Source: JACVRW01 sp038323835 (lineage in GTDB: Bacteria > Actinomycetota > Thermoleophilia > Solirubrobacterales > Thermoleophilaceae). Taken from it: DNA of 64,000 nucleotides. The notes beneath the pieces are model-generated. The model did not search any database and was not told the DNA's origin. It worked only from the letters and a program-made list of their open reading frames with translations. The stretch spans positions 1 through 64,000 of the forward strand of contig JBBQHI010000018.1 of NCBI GenBank assembly GCA_038323835.1, written 5' to 3'. The position numbers and the translations under genes were made by a program. Shown here piece by piece: positions 54,048 to 62,413 of the stretch. How positions within the stretch are numbered: position 1 is the stretch's first letter; each line of letters opens with the position of its first letter.

Positions 54048-54988
54048 TCGTACACCTGCCGGTACTTCCGCACGAAGCGAATGGCCACAAGGTTCATCAG
54101 CAGCGTGATGACGAAGAGCAGCATCCCCACGGCAAAGATCGTCTTGTACTCGATGCTCCCCGTGGGCGTGTCGCCGCCGGCCGTGGAGCCGATGAAGGAC
54201 GCAAGCGACAGGTGGGCCCCGCGCGGATCGAGCGTGTTGCTCGCGGACGAGCCCGCGGCCACCAGCACGATCATGGTCTCCCCCACCGCACGGGACACGC
54301 CGAGCACGACCGCCGCGACGATCCCCGACAGGGCCGCGGGGAACACCACCCGCATGGAGACGTGGAACTTGGAGGCGCCGAGCCCGTAGGCGCCCTCGCG
54401 AAGCGATTGGGGCACCGCCGACATCGCGTCCTGGGCCACCGACGCGATCGTCGGCAGGATCATGAAGCCCATGATGATCCCGGCCGCGAGGGCGTTGAAG
54501 ATGCTGACCTTCAGGTGGAGCAGGTCCTGGAGCACCGTGGGCGTGAAGAAGGTCAGCGCGAAGTAGCCGAACACGATCGTGGGCACTCCGGCGAGGGTCT
54601 CCAAAATCGGCTTGAGCGTCTTGCGCACCCGCGGTCGTGCGTACTCGCTGAGGAAGACGGCGGCGCCAAGGCCGAGCGGCGCGGCCACGCACAGGGCGAT
54701 CGCCGTGGTGAGGAACGTGCCCACAACCAGCGGGCGTACGCCGAAGCTGCCCGGGTTGAACAGCGGCGTCCACTTCTTTCCGCTGAGGAACTCCCAGATG
54801 CCGATCGTGCCGAAGAAGTCGATCGTCTCGCGCAGAAGCGCGATCACGATCCCCGTGGTGGTGAGGAGCGAGATCAGCGTGGCGAGGATGAGGAGCCCCT
54901 TGATCACATCCTCGCCGTAGCGGCGGCGCGCCGCCCCCAACCTGGGGGCGGCGCGCTCACCCGCTGCGCTTACTCCTGCGGCTTCCAT
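54044..54988 (-). CDS. pstC: Phosphate ABC transporter permease PstC
   Basis: A 314-residue permease with six helices, GTFLTTAIALCVAAPLGLGAAVFLSEYA, VPTIVFGYFAL, and coupling loop DAMSAVPQSLREGAYGLGASKFHVSMRVV. The first 27 codons carry a perfect 14-base-pair inverted repeat; if the real start is GTG 54907 the hairpin would be intergenic. ATG 54988 overlaps the pstS stop by one base. Confidence 0.93.
   Translation of the reverse strand: MEAAGVSAAGERAAPRLGAARRRYGEDVIKGLLILATLISLLTTTGIVIALLRETIDFFGTIGIWEFLSGKKWTPLFNPGSFGVRPLVVGTFLTTAIALCVAAPLGLGAAVFLSEYARPRVRKTLKPILETLAGVPTIVFGYFALTFFTPTVLQDLLHLKVSIFNALAAGIIMGFMILPTIASVAQDAMSAVPQSLREGAYGLGASKFHVSMRVVFPAALSGIVAAVVLGVSRAVGETMIVLVAAGSSASNTLDPRGAHLSLASFIGSTAGGDTPTGSIEYKTIFAVGMLLFVITLLMNLVAIRFVRKYRQVYE
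54926..54956 (-). promoter_or_regulatory. 14-bp inverted repeat between pstS and the pstC membrane domain
   Basis: GCGCGCCGCCCCCA (54926-54939), a three-base loop, then the exact complement (54943-54956), with a further G-T pair possible. It starts 32 bases past the pstS stop. Such a stem could slow polymerase or guard the pstS message end, giving more binding protein than permease. Confidence 0.65.
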
Positions 54989-55959
54989 CAGCCGGCGTTC
55001 GCCTCTGCCTTCTTCAGCTCGGACTTGGACTTGGTGGTCTGCTCGGCCGTCAGCGGCACGATCTGGGAGCTCTTGGCGATCGCGGCGGCGTTGGCCACCA
55101 CGTAGTCCATGAATCCCTTGACCTGCGGCTTGGCCAGCGACTTCTCGTTCGGGTACATGAACAGCGGTCGCGAGAACGGCTTATACGTGCCGTCCTGAAT
55201 CGTCGTGGTGCTCGGCTTCACGCACTTGCCGCTGCCGTCGTCGATGGCCACCAGGTTCAGCTTCTCGGCGTTCTGCTCGTAGTAGGAGAAGCCGAAGTAG
55301 CCGAACCCGCCGTCCGAGCCCTCCACTCCCTGGACCAGCACGTTGTCGTCGGCCGAGGGCTGGTAGTCGTCCCGTGAGACGCCCTCCTCGCCGTTCACCG
55401 CGCCGGTGAAGAAGTCGAAGGTGCCCGAGTCGGTGTCCGGCCCGAACAGGGTGAGCTTGGAGTCCGGGAGCTTCGGGTCGATGTCATGCAGGTTGTTGAT
55501 CTTCGAGCCCTTGTTCCACAGCTTCTTGAGCTGGTCGACGGTCAGGCAGTCGACCTTCAGATTCTTGTTCGTGACGACGGCAATGCCGTCGTTGGCAACC
55601 TGGACCTCGCCGTAGGTGATGCCCTTCTTTTTGCAAATGGGGGCTTCCTCGTCGGGCTTGATCGGCCGCGACGCGTCCGAGATGTCCGTCTCGCCGTTGC
55701 AGAACTTCTCGAAGCCGCCTCCGGTGCCGGAGGTGCCCACCGTGATCTTCACGTCCGGGTTCTCACCCTGGAACGCCTCCTGCGCCGCCTGGGCGAACGG
55801 GGCCACGGTGCTCGAGCCGTCGATGGCCACGCTCCCGGAGAGGTTTCCGCCTCCGCCGCTGGAGCCGCCGGAATCGCTCGAGCTGTTGTTGCTATCGCCA
55901 CAGGCCGCCACTCCCAGGGCGAGCACGCCGCACGCGGCGAGCGTGAGGAGGTTCCTCAT
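54988..55959 (-). CDS. pstS: Phosphate-binding lipoprotein PstS
   Basis: A 323-residue phosphate receptor: lipobox LGVAAC, Ser/Gly-rich spacer, then SVAIDGSSTVAPFAQAAQEAF (phosphate loop), VGTSGTGGGFEKFCNGETDISDASRP and FGPDTDSGTFDFFTGAV. The four loop contacts for phosphate are conserved. ATG 55959 has AGGAG nine bases upstream. A PHO box of four repeats lies about 60 bases upstream, making this the promoter of pstSCAB-phoU-ppx. Confidence 0.97.
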   Translation of the reverse strand: MRNLLTLAACGVLALGVAACGDSNNSSSDSGGSSGGGGNLSGSVAIDGSSTVAPFAQAAQEAFQGENPDVKITVGTSGTGGGFEKFCNGETDISDASRPIKPDEEAPICKKKGITYGEVQVANDGIAVVTNKNLKVDCLTVDQLKKLWNKGSKINNLHDIDPKLPDSKLTLFGPDTDSGTFDFFTGAVNGEEGVSRDDYQPSADDNVLVQGVEGSDGGFGYFGFSYYEQNAEKLNLVAIDDGSGKCVKPSTTTIQDGTYKPFSRPLFMYPNEKSLAKPQVKGFMDYVVANAAAIAKSSQIVPLTAEQTTKSKSELKKAEANAG

Positions 55960-56022
55960 GCAGGTCTTCTCCTTGAGTTCGTTCATTGCCGTCGCGGACG
56001 CTCGCATGGGGGTGGGGTCAGT

Positions 56023-56062
56023 CTGTTACGGACGTGTCGCATACCTGTAAAAAGGATGTGAA
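56023..56062 (-). promoter_or_regulatory. Four-repeat PHO box upstream of pstS
   Basis: Four 7-base units start exactly 11 bases apart (56023, 56034, 56045, 56056); on the plus strand they read CTGTTAC, GTGTCGC, CTGTAAA and ATGTGAA. In the pstS direction the units read TTCACAT, TTTACAG and so on, close to the Streptomyces GTTCACC PHO repeat. Two PhoP dimers could bind side by side. Confidence 0.75.
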
Positions 56063-56130
56063 GACCGGGGAGTGGCCTCAGGGAGGAGCGCAGCCCGGGC
56101 GTCGGCCGGGCGAGCACCGGACCACTCGGT

Positions 56131-56490
56131 TCAGACCGGCCGCTCGGCCGCGTCCTGGCCGTCCGGAGCGAACCGGTACCCGAATCCGAAGTGGGTGTGG
56201 ATGTACCGCCGCCGCGGAAACGCCTTCGCGAGCTTCTGCCGCAGCTTGCCCACGTAGACGTCCACCGAGCGGTCGGCCTTGCGGTAGTCGTCGCCCCACA
56301 CCACCCGGTAGAGCTCCTCGCGGCTCACGATCCGCCCGTTGCGCTCCACCAGAGCGGTGAGCAGGGCCAGCTCCCGCACGGTCAGGTCCAGCGGCCGGCC
56401 CTTCACGAGCGCCACGAACTCGTCCGGCCGGATCTCGATCTCCGCCGCCCGGAGCGTCGCCTCGTGAGCGCTGTGTGGTGCCGCCGCCAT
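56131..56490 (-). CDS. PhoB-type winged-helix regulator without receiver domain
   Basis: About 119 residues, only an OmpR/PhoB DNA-binding domain: LDLTVRELALLTALVERNGRIVSREELYRVVWGDDYRKADRSVDVYVGKLRQKLAKAFPRRRYIHTHFGFGYRFAPD. It closely resembles the C-terminal half of the neighbouring regulator at 56607, so the pair looks like a duplication followed by loss of the receiver. ATG 56490 is chosen because a longer GTG start (56547) would cover a PHO-box-like repeat. It might compete with the full regulator at PHO boxes. Confidence 0.8.
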   Translation of the reverse strand: MAAAPHSAHEATLRAAEIEIRPDEFVALVKGRPLDLTVRELALLTALVERNGRIVSREELYRVVWGDDYRKADRSVDVYVGKLRQKLAKAFPRRRYIHTHFGFGYRFAPDGQDAAERPV

Positions 56491-56525
56491 CGCCGACACG
56501 AAAATGCCAGGCAGGAGCGGAAACT

Positions 56526-56565
56526 CGGTTACCTGGGCGTTTCCCACCTGTGAAAAATCTGTAAA
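56526..56565. promoter_or_regulatory. Second PHO-box-like repeat array between the two regulators
   Basis: CTGTGAA at 56548 and CTGTAAA at 56559 are 11 bases apart, and weaker units in the same register lie at 56526 (CGGTTAC) and 56537. Orientation is the same as upstream of pstS, facing the receiver-less regulator. It could control both divergent genes. Confidence 0.6.
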
Positions 56566-56592
56566 ACCGACCGGATTCGCTGGAAGGCGGCG

Positions 56593-56598
56593 TACACT
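56593..56598 (+). promoter_or_regulatory. Putative -10 box of the response regulator (leaderless)
   Basis: TACACT is followed by eight bases and ATG 56607, with no ribosome site. Confidence 0.5.
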
Positions 56599-56606
56599 GG
56601 CATTCG

Positions 56607-57488
56607 ATGACCGCCTCTGATGCAGGCCCTCTTCGGCTGGCGATTCTCGATTCGGACTCTGGCTTCGTGCGCGTGCTGATCAAGCGCGCGGACGATCTCG
56701 GGTGGCAGTACCGCCGCCTCGAAGCCGCTCCGCTCGTCGAGGAGTTCGTGGCCATGCGGGTGAACGCCCTTGTCGTGGACGTGGACCTCGTGAACGAGGA
56801 GCCGTGGCATTTCCTCGACCGCGTATCGGCCGCGCTTCCCGGGCTCGGCGTGGTCGTGTGCACCGGTCGCACCTCGGTGGCGCAGCGGGTTCGCGGGCTC
56901 CGGGCCGGCGCCGACGACTGGGTGACCAAGCCCTGTCATCCCGAGGAGGTGCTCGCACGCGTGGAGGCAGTGGTCCGCCGCCGCAAACGCGCCTCCGCCC
57001 GCGTGGAGACCGGCCCGCTCGTGGCCGGCGAGCTACAGGTCCGCGCCGATCAGTTCCAGGCCTTCGCGGCCGGCGCGAGCGTCGACCTGACCCGGCGCGA
57101 GTTCGAGGTTCTGCAGCTTCTGGCCCAGACAGCGGGCAAGGTGCTTCAGCGCGAGGAGATCTACCAGGCCGTGTGGGGCTACGCGATGGCCCACGGCGAC
57201 CGCTCGGTGGACGTGTTCGTGCGCAAGGTGCGCCAGAAGCTCGAGAAGGCCTCGCCCGACTGGAACTACATCCACACGCACTTCGGCGTGGGCTACCGCT
57301 TCCAGCCGGAGCGCGCGGGCGGGGACGAGGGCGAGTCCGCATTCGAGCCGCCCTCCGATCGTGGGCCGGCTCCGCGTGAGGTGGAGGTACCGCCCGCGTC
57401 GGGCGAGGACCTGGCGCTGCTCGACGAGGGAGTCGGCGTCCCCATCGACCCCCGCGAGCTGCGGGCCTTCGAGCGCTCTAGTTCGTAG
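56607..57488 (+). CDS. PhoB/RegX3-type response regulator with C-terminal tail
   Basis: A 293-residue regulator. The receiver has LAILDSDSGFV (acidic pocket partly changed), ALVVDVDLVNEE with the phospho-Asp, VVCTGRTS and WVTKPCHPEEVLARV. The winged helix runs about residues 140-235 (LTRREFEVLQLLAQTAGKVLQREEIYQAVW, VDVFVRKVRQKLEKA). A tail of some 55 acidic residues follows, not seen in PhoB. Next to pst and with PHO boxes, it is probably the phosphate regulator, but no partner kinase gene is near. Confidence 0.85.
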   Translation: MTASDAGPLRLAILDSDSGFVRVLIKRADDLGWQYRRLEAAPLVEEFVAMRVNALVVDVDLVNEEPWHFLDRVSAALPGLGVVVCTGRTSVAQRVRGLRAGADDWVTKPCHPEEVLARVEAVVRRRKRASARVETGPLVAGELQVRADQFQAFAAGASVDLTRREFEVLQLLAQTAGKVLQREEIYQAVWGYAMAHGDRSVDVFVRKVRQKLEKASPDWNYIHTHFGVGYRFQPERAGGDEGESAFEPPSDRGPAPREVEVPPASGEDLALLDEGVGVPIDPRELRAFERSSS

Positions 57489-57500
57489 TTCGCGCGGCGC

Positions 57501-58250
57501 TCAGGCCGCGAGCGCCGCCTGCTGCGGAAGTCCGCCCGCCAGGAGCTGCCAGGCGCGCTCGCGCACCAGCCGCGACGCCTCCCTCGGATCAGTGTTCGCC
57601 TGTAGGAGCGCCGCGAAGGCCGGGCGAAGCGACGGTGGCCGCGCGGGCCCATGAGCGTCGGAGGCCACGAAGGCGATGAGACCGGCGCGGATCAGGGCGT
57701 GCCCGGCGTGCAGAGCCTCGTGGCCGTGCCGCCCCGTGAGCGACTGAGCGTTCACCTGGGCCGCCGAGCCCAGGGCCAGCTCCCTCCGCAGCGCGTCCGC
57801 ACCCTCGGCGGCGGCACCGGCGGTGCGCTCGGGATGCGCGATCACCACCCCGAAGCCGCGTGCCCGCAGCTCGTCGGTGGCCTCATGGAAGCGAGCGGTG
57901 AAGCCCTCGAATGGCGTCTCCACCAGCAGCCAGCGGCCCGAGGCCGGGCCCTGGGCGATCGCGTCCAGCTCGCGCTGACCCAGCACTCCCACCAGGTCGT
58001 GCCCGAGCTCCCCGCCGCAATGCAGCTCCAGCGGGATGCCGGCCGAAGCCAGGGCGGCGCGCAGCTCGTCCACGCGTTCCGGCAGCTCCAGCGGATCGGT
58101 CATGAAGTCGCCGCGGACGTGCGGGGTCACCACCACGGTGCCGGTACCGGCGGCCACCGCGCCCCGGGCCAGCTCGAGGCTCTCGGACATGTCGCCCGGA
58201 CCGTCGTCCACGCCGGGAAGAAGGTGAAAATGGAGATCCGCTGCATACAT
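57501..58250 (-). CDS. PHP-family tyrosine phosphatase (CpsB/YwqE-like)
   Basis: A 249-residue PHP protein: DLHFHLLPGVDDGPGD (metal His/Asp motif), VVTPHVRGDF, HCGGELGHD, VVIAHPERT and FVASDAHGPARPP. CpsB-type enzymes dephosphorylate protein tyrosines that control capsule export; histidinol-phosphatase-like activity is another option. GGTGG precedes ATG 58250. It converges on the response regulator. Confidence 0.85.
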   Translation of the reverse strand: MYAADLHFHLLPGVDDGPGDMSESLELARGAVAAGTGTVVVTPHVRGDFMTDPLELPERVDELRAALASAGIPLELHCGGELGHDLVGVLGQRELDAIAQGPASGRWLLVETPFEGFTARFHEATDELRARGFGVVIAHPERTAGAAAEGADALRRELALGSAAQVNAQSLTGRHGHEALHAGHALIRAGLIAFVASDAHGPARPPSLRPAFAALLQANTDPREASRLVRERAWQLLAGGLPQQAALAA

Positions 58251-58353
58251 GGTGTTTCCACCTTCGGGTCGATGGCCGCGGATCCGGTGACGGTTTGGTG
58301 AACCGCGGGTGGCGCTTCGGTGAATGTCTCCTGCTAAGCCGCGTGAGCGCTGG

Positions 58354-58359
58354 CATACT
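58354..58359 (+). promoter_or_regulatory. Putative -10 box of the cupredoxin operon
   Basis: CATACT lies nine bases before ATG 58369, with no Shine-Dalgarno between. Confidence 0.4.
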
Positions 58360-58368
58360 CCGCACCGC

Positions 58369-58962
58369 ATGCGGCCCGCACGGACAGTCCGCCTTGCGGG
58401 AGTGATCGCTCCCTGCGCGCTCGTGCTGCATGAGCTGCGGTACCTGATCGGCTTCGGCCATCACGCCCACGAGGCCCTGGCCGAGCGCGGTCACGCCTAC
58501 CTGCCCCTCGCGGGCGGCGCGGCCGGCCTGTTGCTCGCCCTGGCCGCGGCCCAGCTCATCGTGGCGCTCGACCGGGCCCGGCGCACCGCACGGGCGGAGG
58601 AGCCCCCGGGCCTGGTTCAGGTCTGGCTCGTGCTGGCGCTGGCACTGCTGGCGGTGTACACGGGCCAGGAGCTGCTCGAGGCCGCGCTCACCTCCGGGCG
58701 GGACGTGTCGGCCGCGGTCGTACTCGCGGGGGGTGGCTGGACCGCCCTGCCGCTCGCCCTCGCCATCGGAGCGCTCGCCGCACTCCTGGTGCACTTCGCC
58801 GGACGCCGCGTGGCCCTGGTGGCGCGGCGTGCCCGGCCGTGCGCCGCGCGGCCGGCGCCCATGACCCCGCGGCGCCGTGTGGCGCCCGTCCTCGTTCCGC
58901 CCTCGGTTATCGCCCGCCACCTCGCGGGCCGCGCTCCGCCTGCTCCCTTCTCGGCCCATTAA
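58369..58962 (+). CDS. Polytopic membrane protein, first gene of a cupredoxin-like operon
   Basis: A 197-residue protein with four membrane helices (about 8-20, 45-63, 84-104 and 115-150) and a basic C-terminal tail. The stretch VLHELRYLIGFGHHAHEALAERGH near residue 20 is His-rich and could bind metal; GQELLEAALTSG follows. I do not recognise the family. Transcribed toward the cupredoxin-like gene 44 bases on. Confidence 0.65.
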   Translation: MRPARTVRLAGVIAPCALVLHELRYLIGFGHHAHEALAERGHAYLPLAGGAAGLLLALAAAQLIVALDRARRTARAEEPPGLVQVWLVLALALLAVYTGQELLEAALTSGRDVSAAVVLAGGGWTALPLALAIGALAALLVHFAGRRVALVARRARPCAARPAPMTPRRRVAPVLVPPSVIARHLAGRAPPAPFSAH

Positions 58963-58967
58963 GGCTT

Positions 58968-58985
58968 ACCGCGCGCACGCGCGGT
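58968..58985 (+). repeat. Hairpin between the membrane protein and the cupredoxin-like gene
   Basis: ACCGCGCG, two bases, then its complement CGCGCGGT. It lies between the stop (58962) and ATG 59007 and has no T-run, so it may set relative expression rather than stop transcription. Confidence 0.4.
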
Positions 58986-59006
58986 TCTCGAAAGGACCAC
59001 ACAGAT

Positions 59007-59459
59007 ATGTCGAGCAGGCAGCGACTGCTTGTACTCGCCGCCGCCGTGGTGGTGGCGGTGATCGCCTTCGTGGCGGTCCGTCCCAGTGACGACGACAAGA
59101 GCAGCAACACAGCGAACACGACTCCACAGCACGGAACCGGAACCACCACGGGGGCCGATGAGGTCACCCCGTCGCCGCCGGCGGCGCAGCGGATCGTGAT
59201 CCGCGACAACAAGGTGGTGAAGGGACCGACGAGCATCGAGGTGACCAAGGGCGACCACGTGCGAATCGTGGTGAGCACCAATCAGGAGGACGACCTCCAC
59301 CTCCACGGCTACGACATCGAGAAGACGGCGGAGCCGGGCAAGCCGGTCACGTTCGTATTCGACGCCACGATCGAGGGCAAGTTCGAGCTCGAGAGCCACA
59401 CGGCCGAGGACGCCGGACTCAACCCCAGGGTGGCGGACATCCTGGTTGAGCCCTCGTGA
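59007..59459 (+). CDS. Membrane-anchored cupredoxin-like protein
   Basis: A 150-residue protein with an N-terminal anchor (LLVLAAAVVVAVIAFVAV), a Ser/Thr-rich spacer and a cupredoxin-like sandwich: GPTSIEVTKGDHVRIVVSTNQEDDLHLHGYDIEKTAEPGKPVTFVFDATIEGKFELESHTAE. His residues in HLHGYD and ESH may bind copper, but the usual Cys-ligand loop is missing. AAAGGA is upstream. Its stop overlaps the next GTG (GTGA), so it is made with the large membrane protein. Confidence 0.75.
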   Translation: MSSRQRLLVLAAAVVVAVIAFVAVRPSDDDKSSNTANTTPQHGTGTTTGADEVTPSPPAAQRIVIRDNKVVKGPTSIEVTKGDHVRIVVSTNQEDDLHLHGYDIEKTAEPGKPVTFVFDATIEGKFELESHTAEDAGLNPRVADILVEPS

Positions 59460-60826
59460 CGCTCATAGCCCACGGGCTCGTCGTCCGGTCGGACCTGCCG
59501 ATCCCGGAGTGGCTGTTCGGCTGGGCCGCGGCGATGGTCCTGTTCGTGTCCTTCGTCGCGCTGGCCTCCCTATGGCCGGAGCCGAAGCTGCAGGAGGAGC
59601 GGCGGCGTCCGTTGCCGGATCGCGTGAACCGAGTGCTGTCGAACCGCGTGGACGATGTGCTCGCCGGCGGCATCGGCGTGTTCCTGCTGGGCGTGGTGAT
59701 GTGGAGCGGCTTCAAGGGCACCCAGAGCTCCACGGCGAACTTCGCGCCCACGTTCGTCTACGTGATCTTCTGGCTGGCGCTGGTGCCGGCCAGCATCCTG
59801 TTCGGAGACGTGTTCCGGGCGTTCAACCCGTGGCGCGCGATCGGGCGGGTGGTGGCGTGGGTGGCCCGGACCGCAGCGAGGACCGACCTCCCCGCCCCGC
59901 TCCCCTATCCCGAACGGCTGGGGAACTGGCCCGCGGCAGCCGGGATCTTCGCCTTCGCGGCGCTGGAGCTCGTCTACTCGGAGGGCAGCAAGCCCGAGAC
60001 CGTGGCCACGGCCACGCTCGTGTACTCCGCGGTGACGTTCGTGGGCATGGCGCTCTACGGGGTGGAGTCCTGGATCAATCGCGGGGAGGCGTTCTCCGTC
60101 TACTTCAACCTGTTCTCGCGGCTGTCAGCGGTGGAGCGCAGGGACGGGCAGCTGGGCCTGCGCCGCCCGCTCTCGGGACTGCCCGCGCTCAGGCCGGTGG
60201 CGGGCACCGTGGCGCTGCTCGCGGTGATGATCGGGGCGGTGACCTTCGACGGCGCGGCCGAGGCCTCGCTCTGGACGAACATCGCCCCCCACATCGCGGA
60301 GTTCTTCAGGAACGTGGGGCTGTCTCCGCGGGACGCGCTCGAGCTGGCCTTCCTGGTGGGCCTGTTCGCGTCGGTGCTGCTGGTGGCCGCCTTTTACCAG
60401 CTGGGGGTGGCGGGGGCGCGCAGTGTGGGCGGGGGCTTCACGCAAGAGAACCTGTCGCGCCTGTTCGTTCACACGCTGGTGCCGATCGCGCTCGTTTACG
60501 TGGCCGCCCACTACCTGACCCTCCTGGTCTTCCAGGGACAGGCAGTCGTGTTCCTGGCCTCCGACCCGCTGGGAGACGGCTCCAACATCTTCGGCACCGC
60601 GGGCCGCTCGATCGACCACAGCGCGCTGGGCTCGAACGCCACCTGGTATCTCCAAGTGGCGTTCGTGGTCACCGGGCACGTCATCGCCCTGACCCTGGCC
60701 CACGACCGGGCGCTCGCCATCTACGAGAAGCCCCGGGAGGCCGTGCGCTCCCAGTACTGGATGCTGGTGATCATGGTCGGGTTCACGAGCCTCGCCCTCT
60801 GGCTCCTCTCCCAGTCCAACCAGTGA
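59456..60826 (+). CDS. Large polytopic membrane protein, fenitrothion-hydrolase-like
   Basis: A 456-residue protein with ten or more helices. Notable stretches are VYVIFWLALVPASILFGDVFRAFNPWRAIGR, LVYSEGSKPETVATATLVYS and VYVAAHYLTLLVFQGQ, plus the late VAFVVTGHVIALTLAHDRAL with paired His in helices. Proteins of this shape are often labelled fenitrothion hydrolase (FedA) from one organophosphate-degrading strain; that label is from memory and says little about the natural role. Conserved His in membrane helices and the cupredoxin partner hint at a metal or redox function. Confidence 0.65.
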   Translation: MTLIAHGLVVRSDLPIPEWLFGWAAAMVLFVSFVALASLWPEPKLQEERRRPLPDRVNRVLSNRVDDVLAGGIGVFLLGVVMWSGFKGTQSSTANFAPTFVYVIFWLALVPASILFGDVFRAFNPWRAIGRVVAWVARTAARTDLPAPLPYPERLGNWPAAAGIFAFAALELVYSEGSKPETVATATLVYSAVTFVGMALYGVESWINRGEAFSVYFNLFSRLSAVERRDGQLGLRRPLSGLPALRPVAGTVALLAVMIGAVTFDGAAEASLWTNIAPHIAEFFRNVGLSPRDALELAFLVGLFASVLLVAAFYQLGVAGARSVGGGFTQENLSRLFVHTLVPIALVYVAAHYLTLLVFQGQAVVFLASDPLGDGSNIFGTAGRSIDHSALGSNATWYLQVAFVVTGHVIALTLAHDRALAIYEKPREAVRSQYWMLVIMVGFTSLALWLLSQSNQ

Positions 60827-60851
60827 CCCCCGGCGTGCAAACATCACCGCC

Positions 60852-60974
60852 ATGGTCCTGATCGCTCACGCCGGGCACTGGCTCACCTCCATCGCCTACT
60901 TCGTGCCCGTCCTGGCGTTCCTGGCCTGGCTCGGCGTGACGCAGTTCATAGAGCGCCGCGACCGCGGGCGCTGA
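60852..60974 (+). CDS. 40-residue hydrophobic protein after the membrane-protein gene
   Basis: ATG 60852 to TGA 60974 codes for a single-helix protein: MVLIAHAGHWLTSIAYFVPV, then a second short hydrophobic run and the basic tail QFIERRDRGR. It lies 25 bases after the stop of the fenitrothion-hydrolase-like gene in the same direction. A small hydrophobic partner is, as I recall, part of the FedA/FedB system. It is too short to be found by most gene callers. Confidence 0.6.
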   Translation: MVLIAHAGHWLTSIAYFVPVLAFLAWLGVTQFIERRDRGR

Positions 60975-61009
60975 GGGGGACCCGCCCACGCTATCCTCGT
61001 GCCCCCCGA

Positions 61010-61083
<74 letters not shown>

Positions 61084-61133
61084 CTCATCGTTGTGCCTGC
61101 AAACGCGCAGGTTCTAGGGCTACGAAGGTGAGG

Positions 61134-61950
61134 CTATCCGGGGCCTGACGCCAGATCAACACCACTACCGGTCGCGCGCGCGTCGAGGCGGGCACGTATC
61201 GCCGCATCCGAATCGCGCGCGAGGTGCCCGTAGTGCTTGTCGATGGTCTTCACCGAGGCGCCCATGATCCCTGCCAACTCGAAGATCGAGACGCCGGCTG
61301 CGAGCGCCTCCGTCGCGAACGTGTGCCTCAGCTGGTACGGACCACGCTTCGCAATGCCGGCCGCGTCGAGGGCCGGGTACCACGCCCGGGTGCGCCACGC
61401 GTCGAGGCCGATGTGGCCGCCCCTGGGGGCGGGGAACAGGAGCGTGGTGTCGAGTCTCGGTGGCAGCTGGTCGAGCGCCCCGACCGCGCGCCCGGTCAGC
61501 GGCACGCGCCGTCGCGACCCGACCGTCTTCGGGTAAGGGGTGAGCACCCCCTCGGCGTAGCGGCGCTGCACGACCACGGCCACGATGACCGGTCGATGTC
61601 GCGGCGCTCCAGCGCCAGCCACTCGTTCGTGCGCAACCCGGTCTCGGCCGCGAACATCACGAGCGGGCCGTATCTCGGCCCCAGCTCGATGGCCAGCGCG
61701 TCGATCTCTTCGCGCGTGAACGGCAACAGCTCCTCGCTGCGGGGCTCCGGGTTGCGACCAGCGTCGATCGCCGGGTTCCGCCCCATGTAGCGCCAACGCA
61801 CAGCGGCGCCGAGCGCCTGCCGTAACGCCAACGCCAGCCGGTAGCGACGTGTCCGCCAGCCCGGCCCGCCAGCGGGCGATGTCGTCGGCGGCACCCTCAA
61901 GCTCGCGCAGCGTCCACCCGCCGAATACCCGGCGCGCCGGTGCCAGCCGC
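61134..61950 (-). pseudogene. Tyrosine-recombinase integrase, broken by frameshifts and 5'-truncated
   Basis: Three frames add up to one phage-type integrase. The core-binding part is FGGWTLRELEGAADDIARWRAGL, then (after a shift near 61843-61850) RYRLALALRQALGAAVRWRYMGRNPA, then the catalytic domain with ETGLRTNEWLALERRDID. A second shift near 61590 leads to VGSRRRVPLTGRAVG, YQLRHTFATEALAAG and HYGHLARD (Arg, His and Tyr active-site residues). The N-terminus stops where the phage fragment on the other strand begins. The enzyme is therefore dead unless the frameshifts are sequencing errors. Confidence 0.8.
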
Positions 61951-62333
61951 TCCGCTTCAACGCCCTTTCGTTTGATGTCGAGGACTTCGATACCGCTGGC
62001 CTTCACGCGGATGGCGGGAGGTCGCGGCTGACCGCCCCGATCGATGGGATCTACCAGGTCAACGCTGGGGTCGTGTGGCGGCCGGGCCCGTCGGGGAACC
62101 GCGATCTAAGGGTGACCCGAAACGGCGGGTGTTGCTTCGCGACAAGCGAGTTGAGTGCCAACGCCGGCGGCGGTAACCGGACGACTCATCAGGCGGTGTC
62201 CGACCTGATGCGTCTTTCCGCAGGCGATTTCGTCCAGGCGTTCGCGGCGCAAGAGAGCGGCAGTCCGGTGACGGTTGGAGGCTACGGGACCACCTTCTTG
62301 ACGATGGCTTGGGTGGGGCCGCTGCCCAAATAA
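61950..62333 (+). pseudogene. Fragment of a phage C1q-like structural protein
   Basis: A plus-strand frame without a start reads RFNALSFDVEDFDTAGLH, SRLTAPIDGIYQVNAGVVWRPG and MRLSAGDFVQAFAAQESGS and ends TFLTMAWVGPLPK. The GIYQV, GDFV and C-terminal strand pattern matches C1q-like domains found at the ends of phage tail or head-fibre proteins. Only this C-terminal domain remains, joined back-to-back to the integrase remnant. Confidence 0.6.
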
Positions 62334-62413
62334 ATTGGTTGAGACTCGATGGTCGCTGCCCGGCCGGCGACCCTTTGCGTCTCGCCAGCGACGGGGTCTC
62401 TGGACGCGACCGC

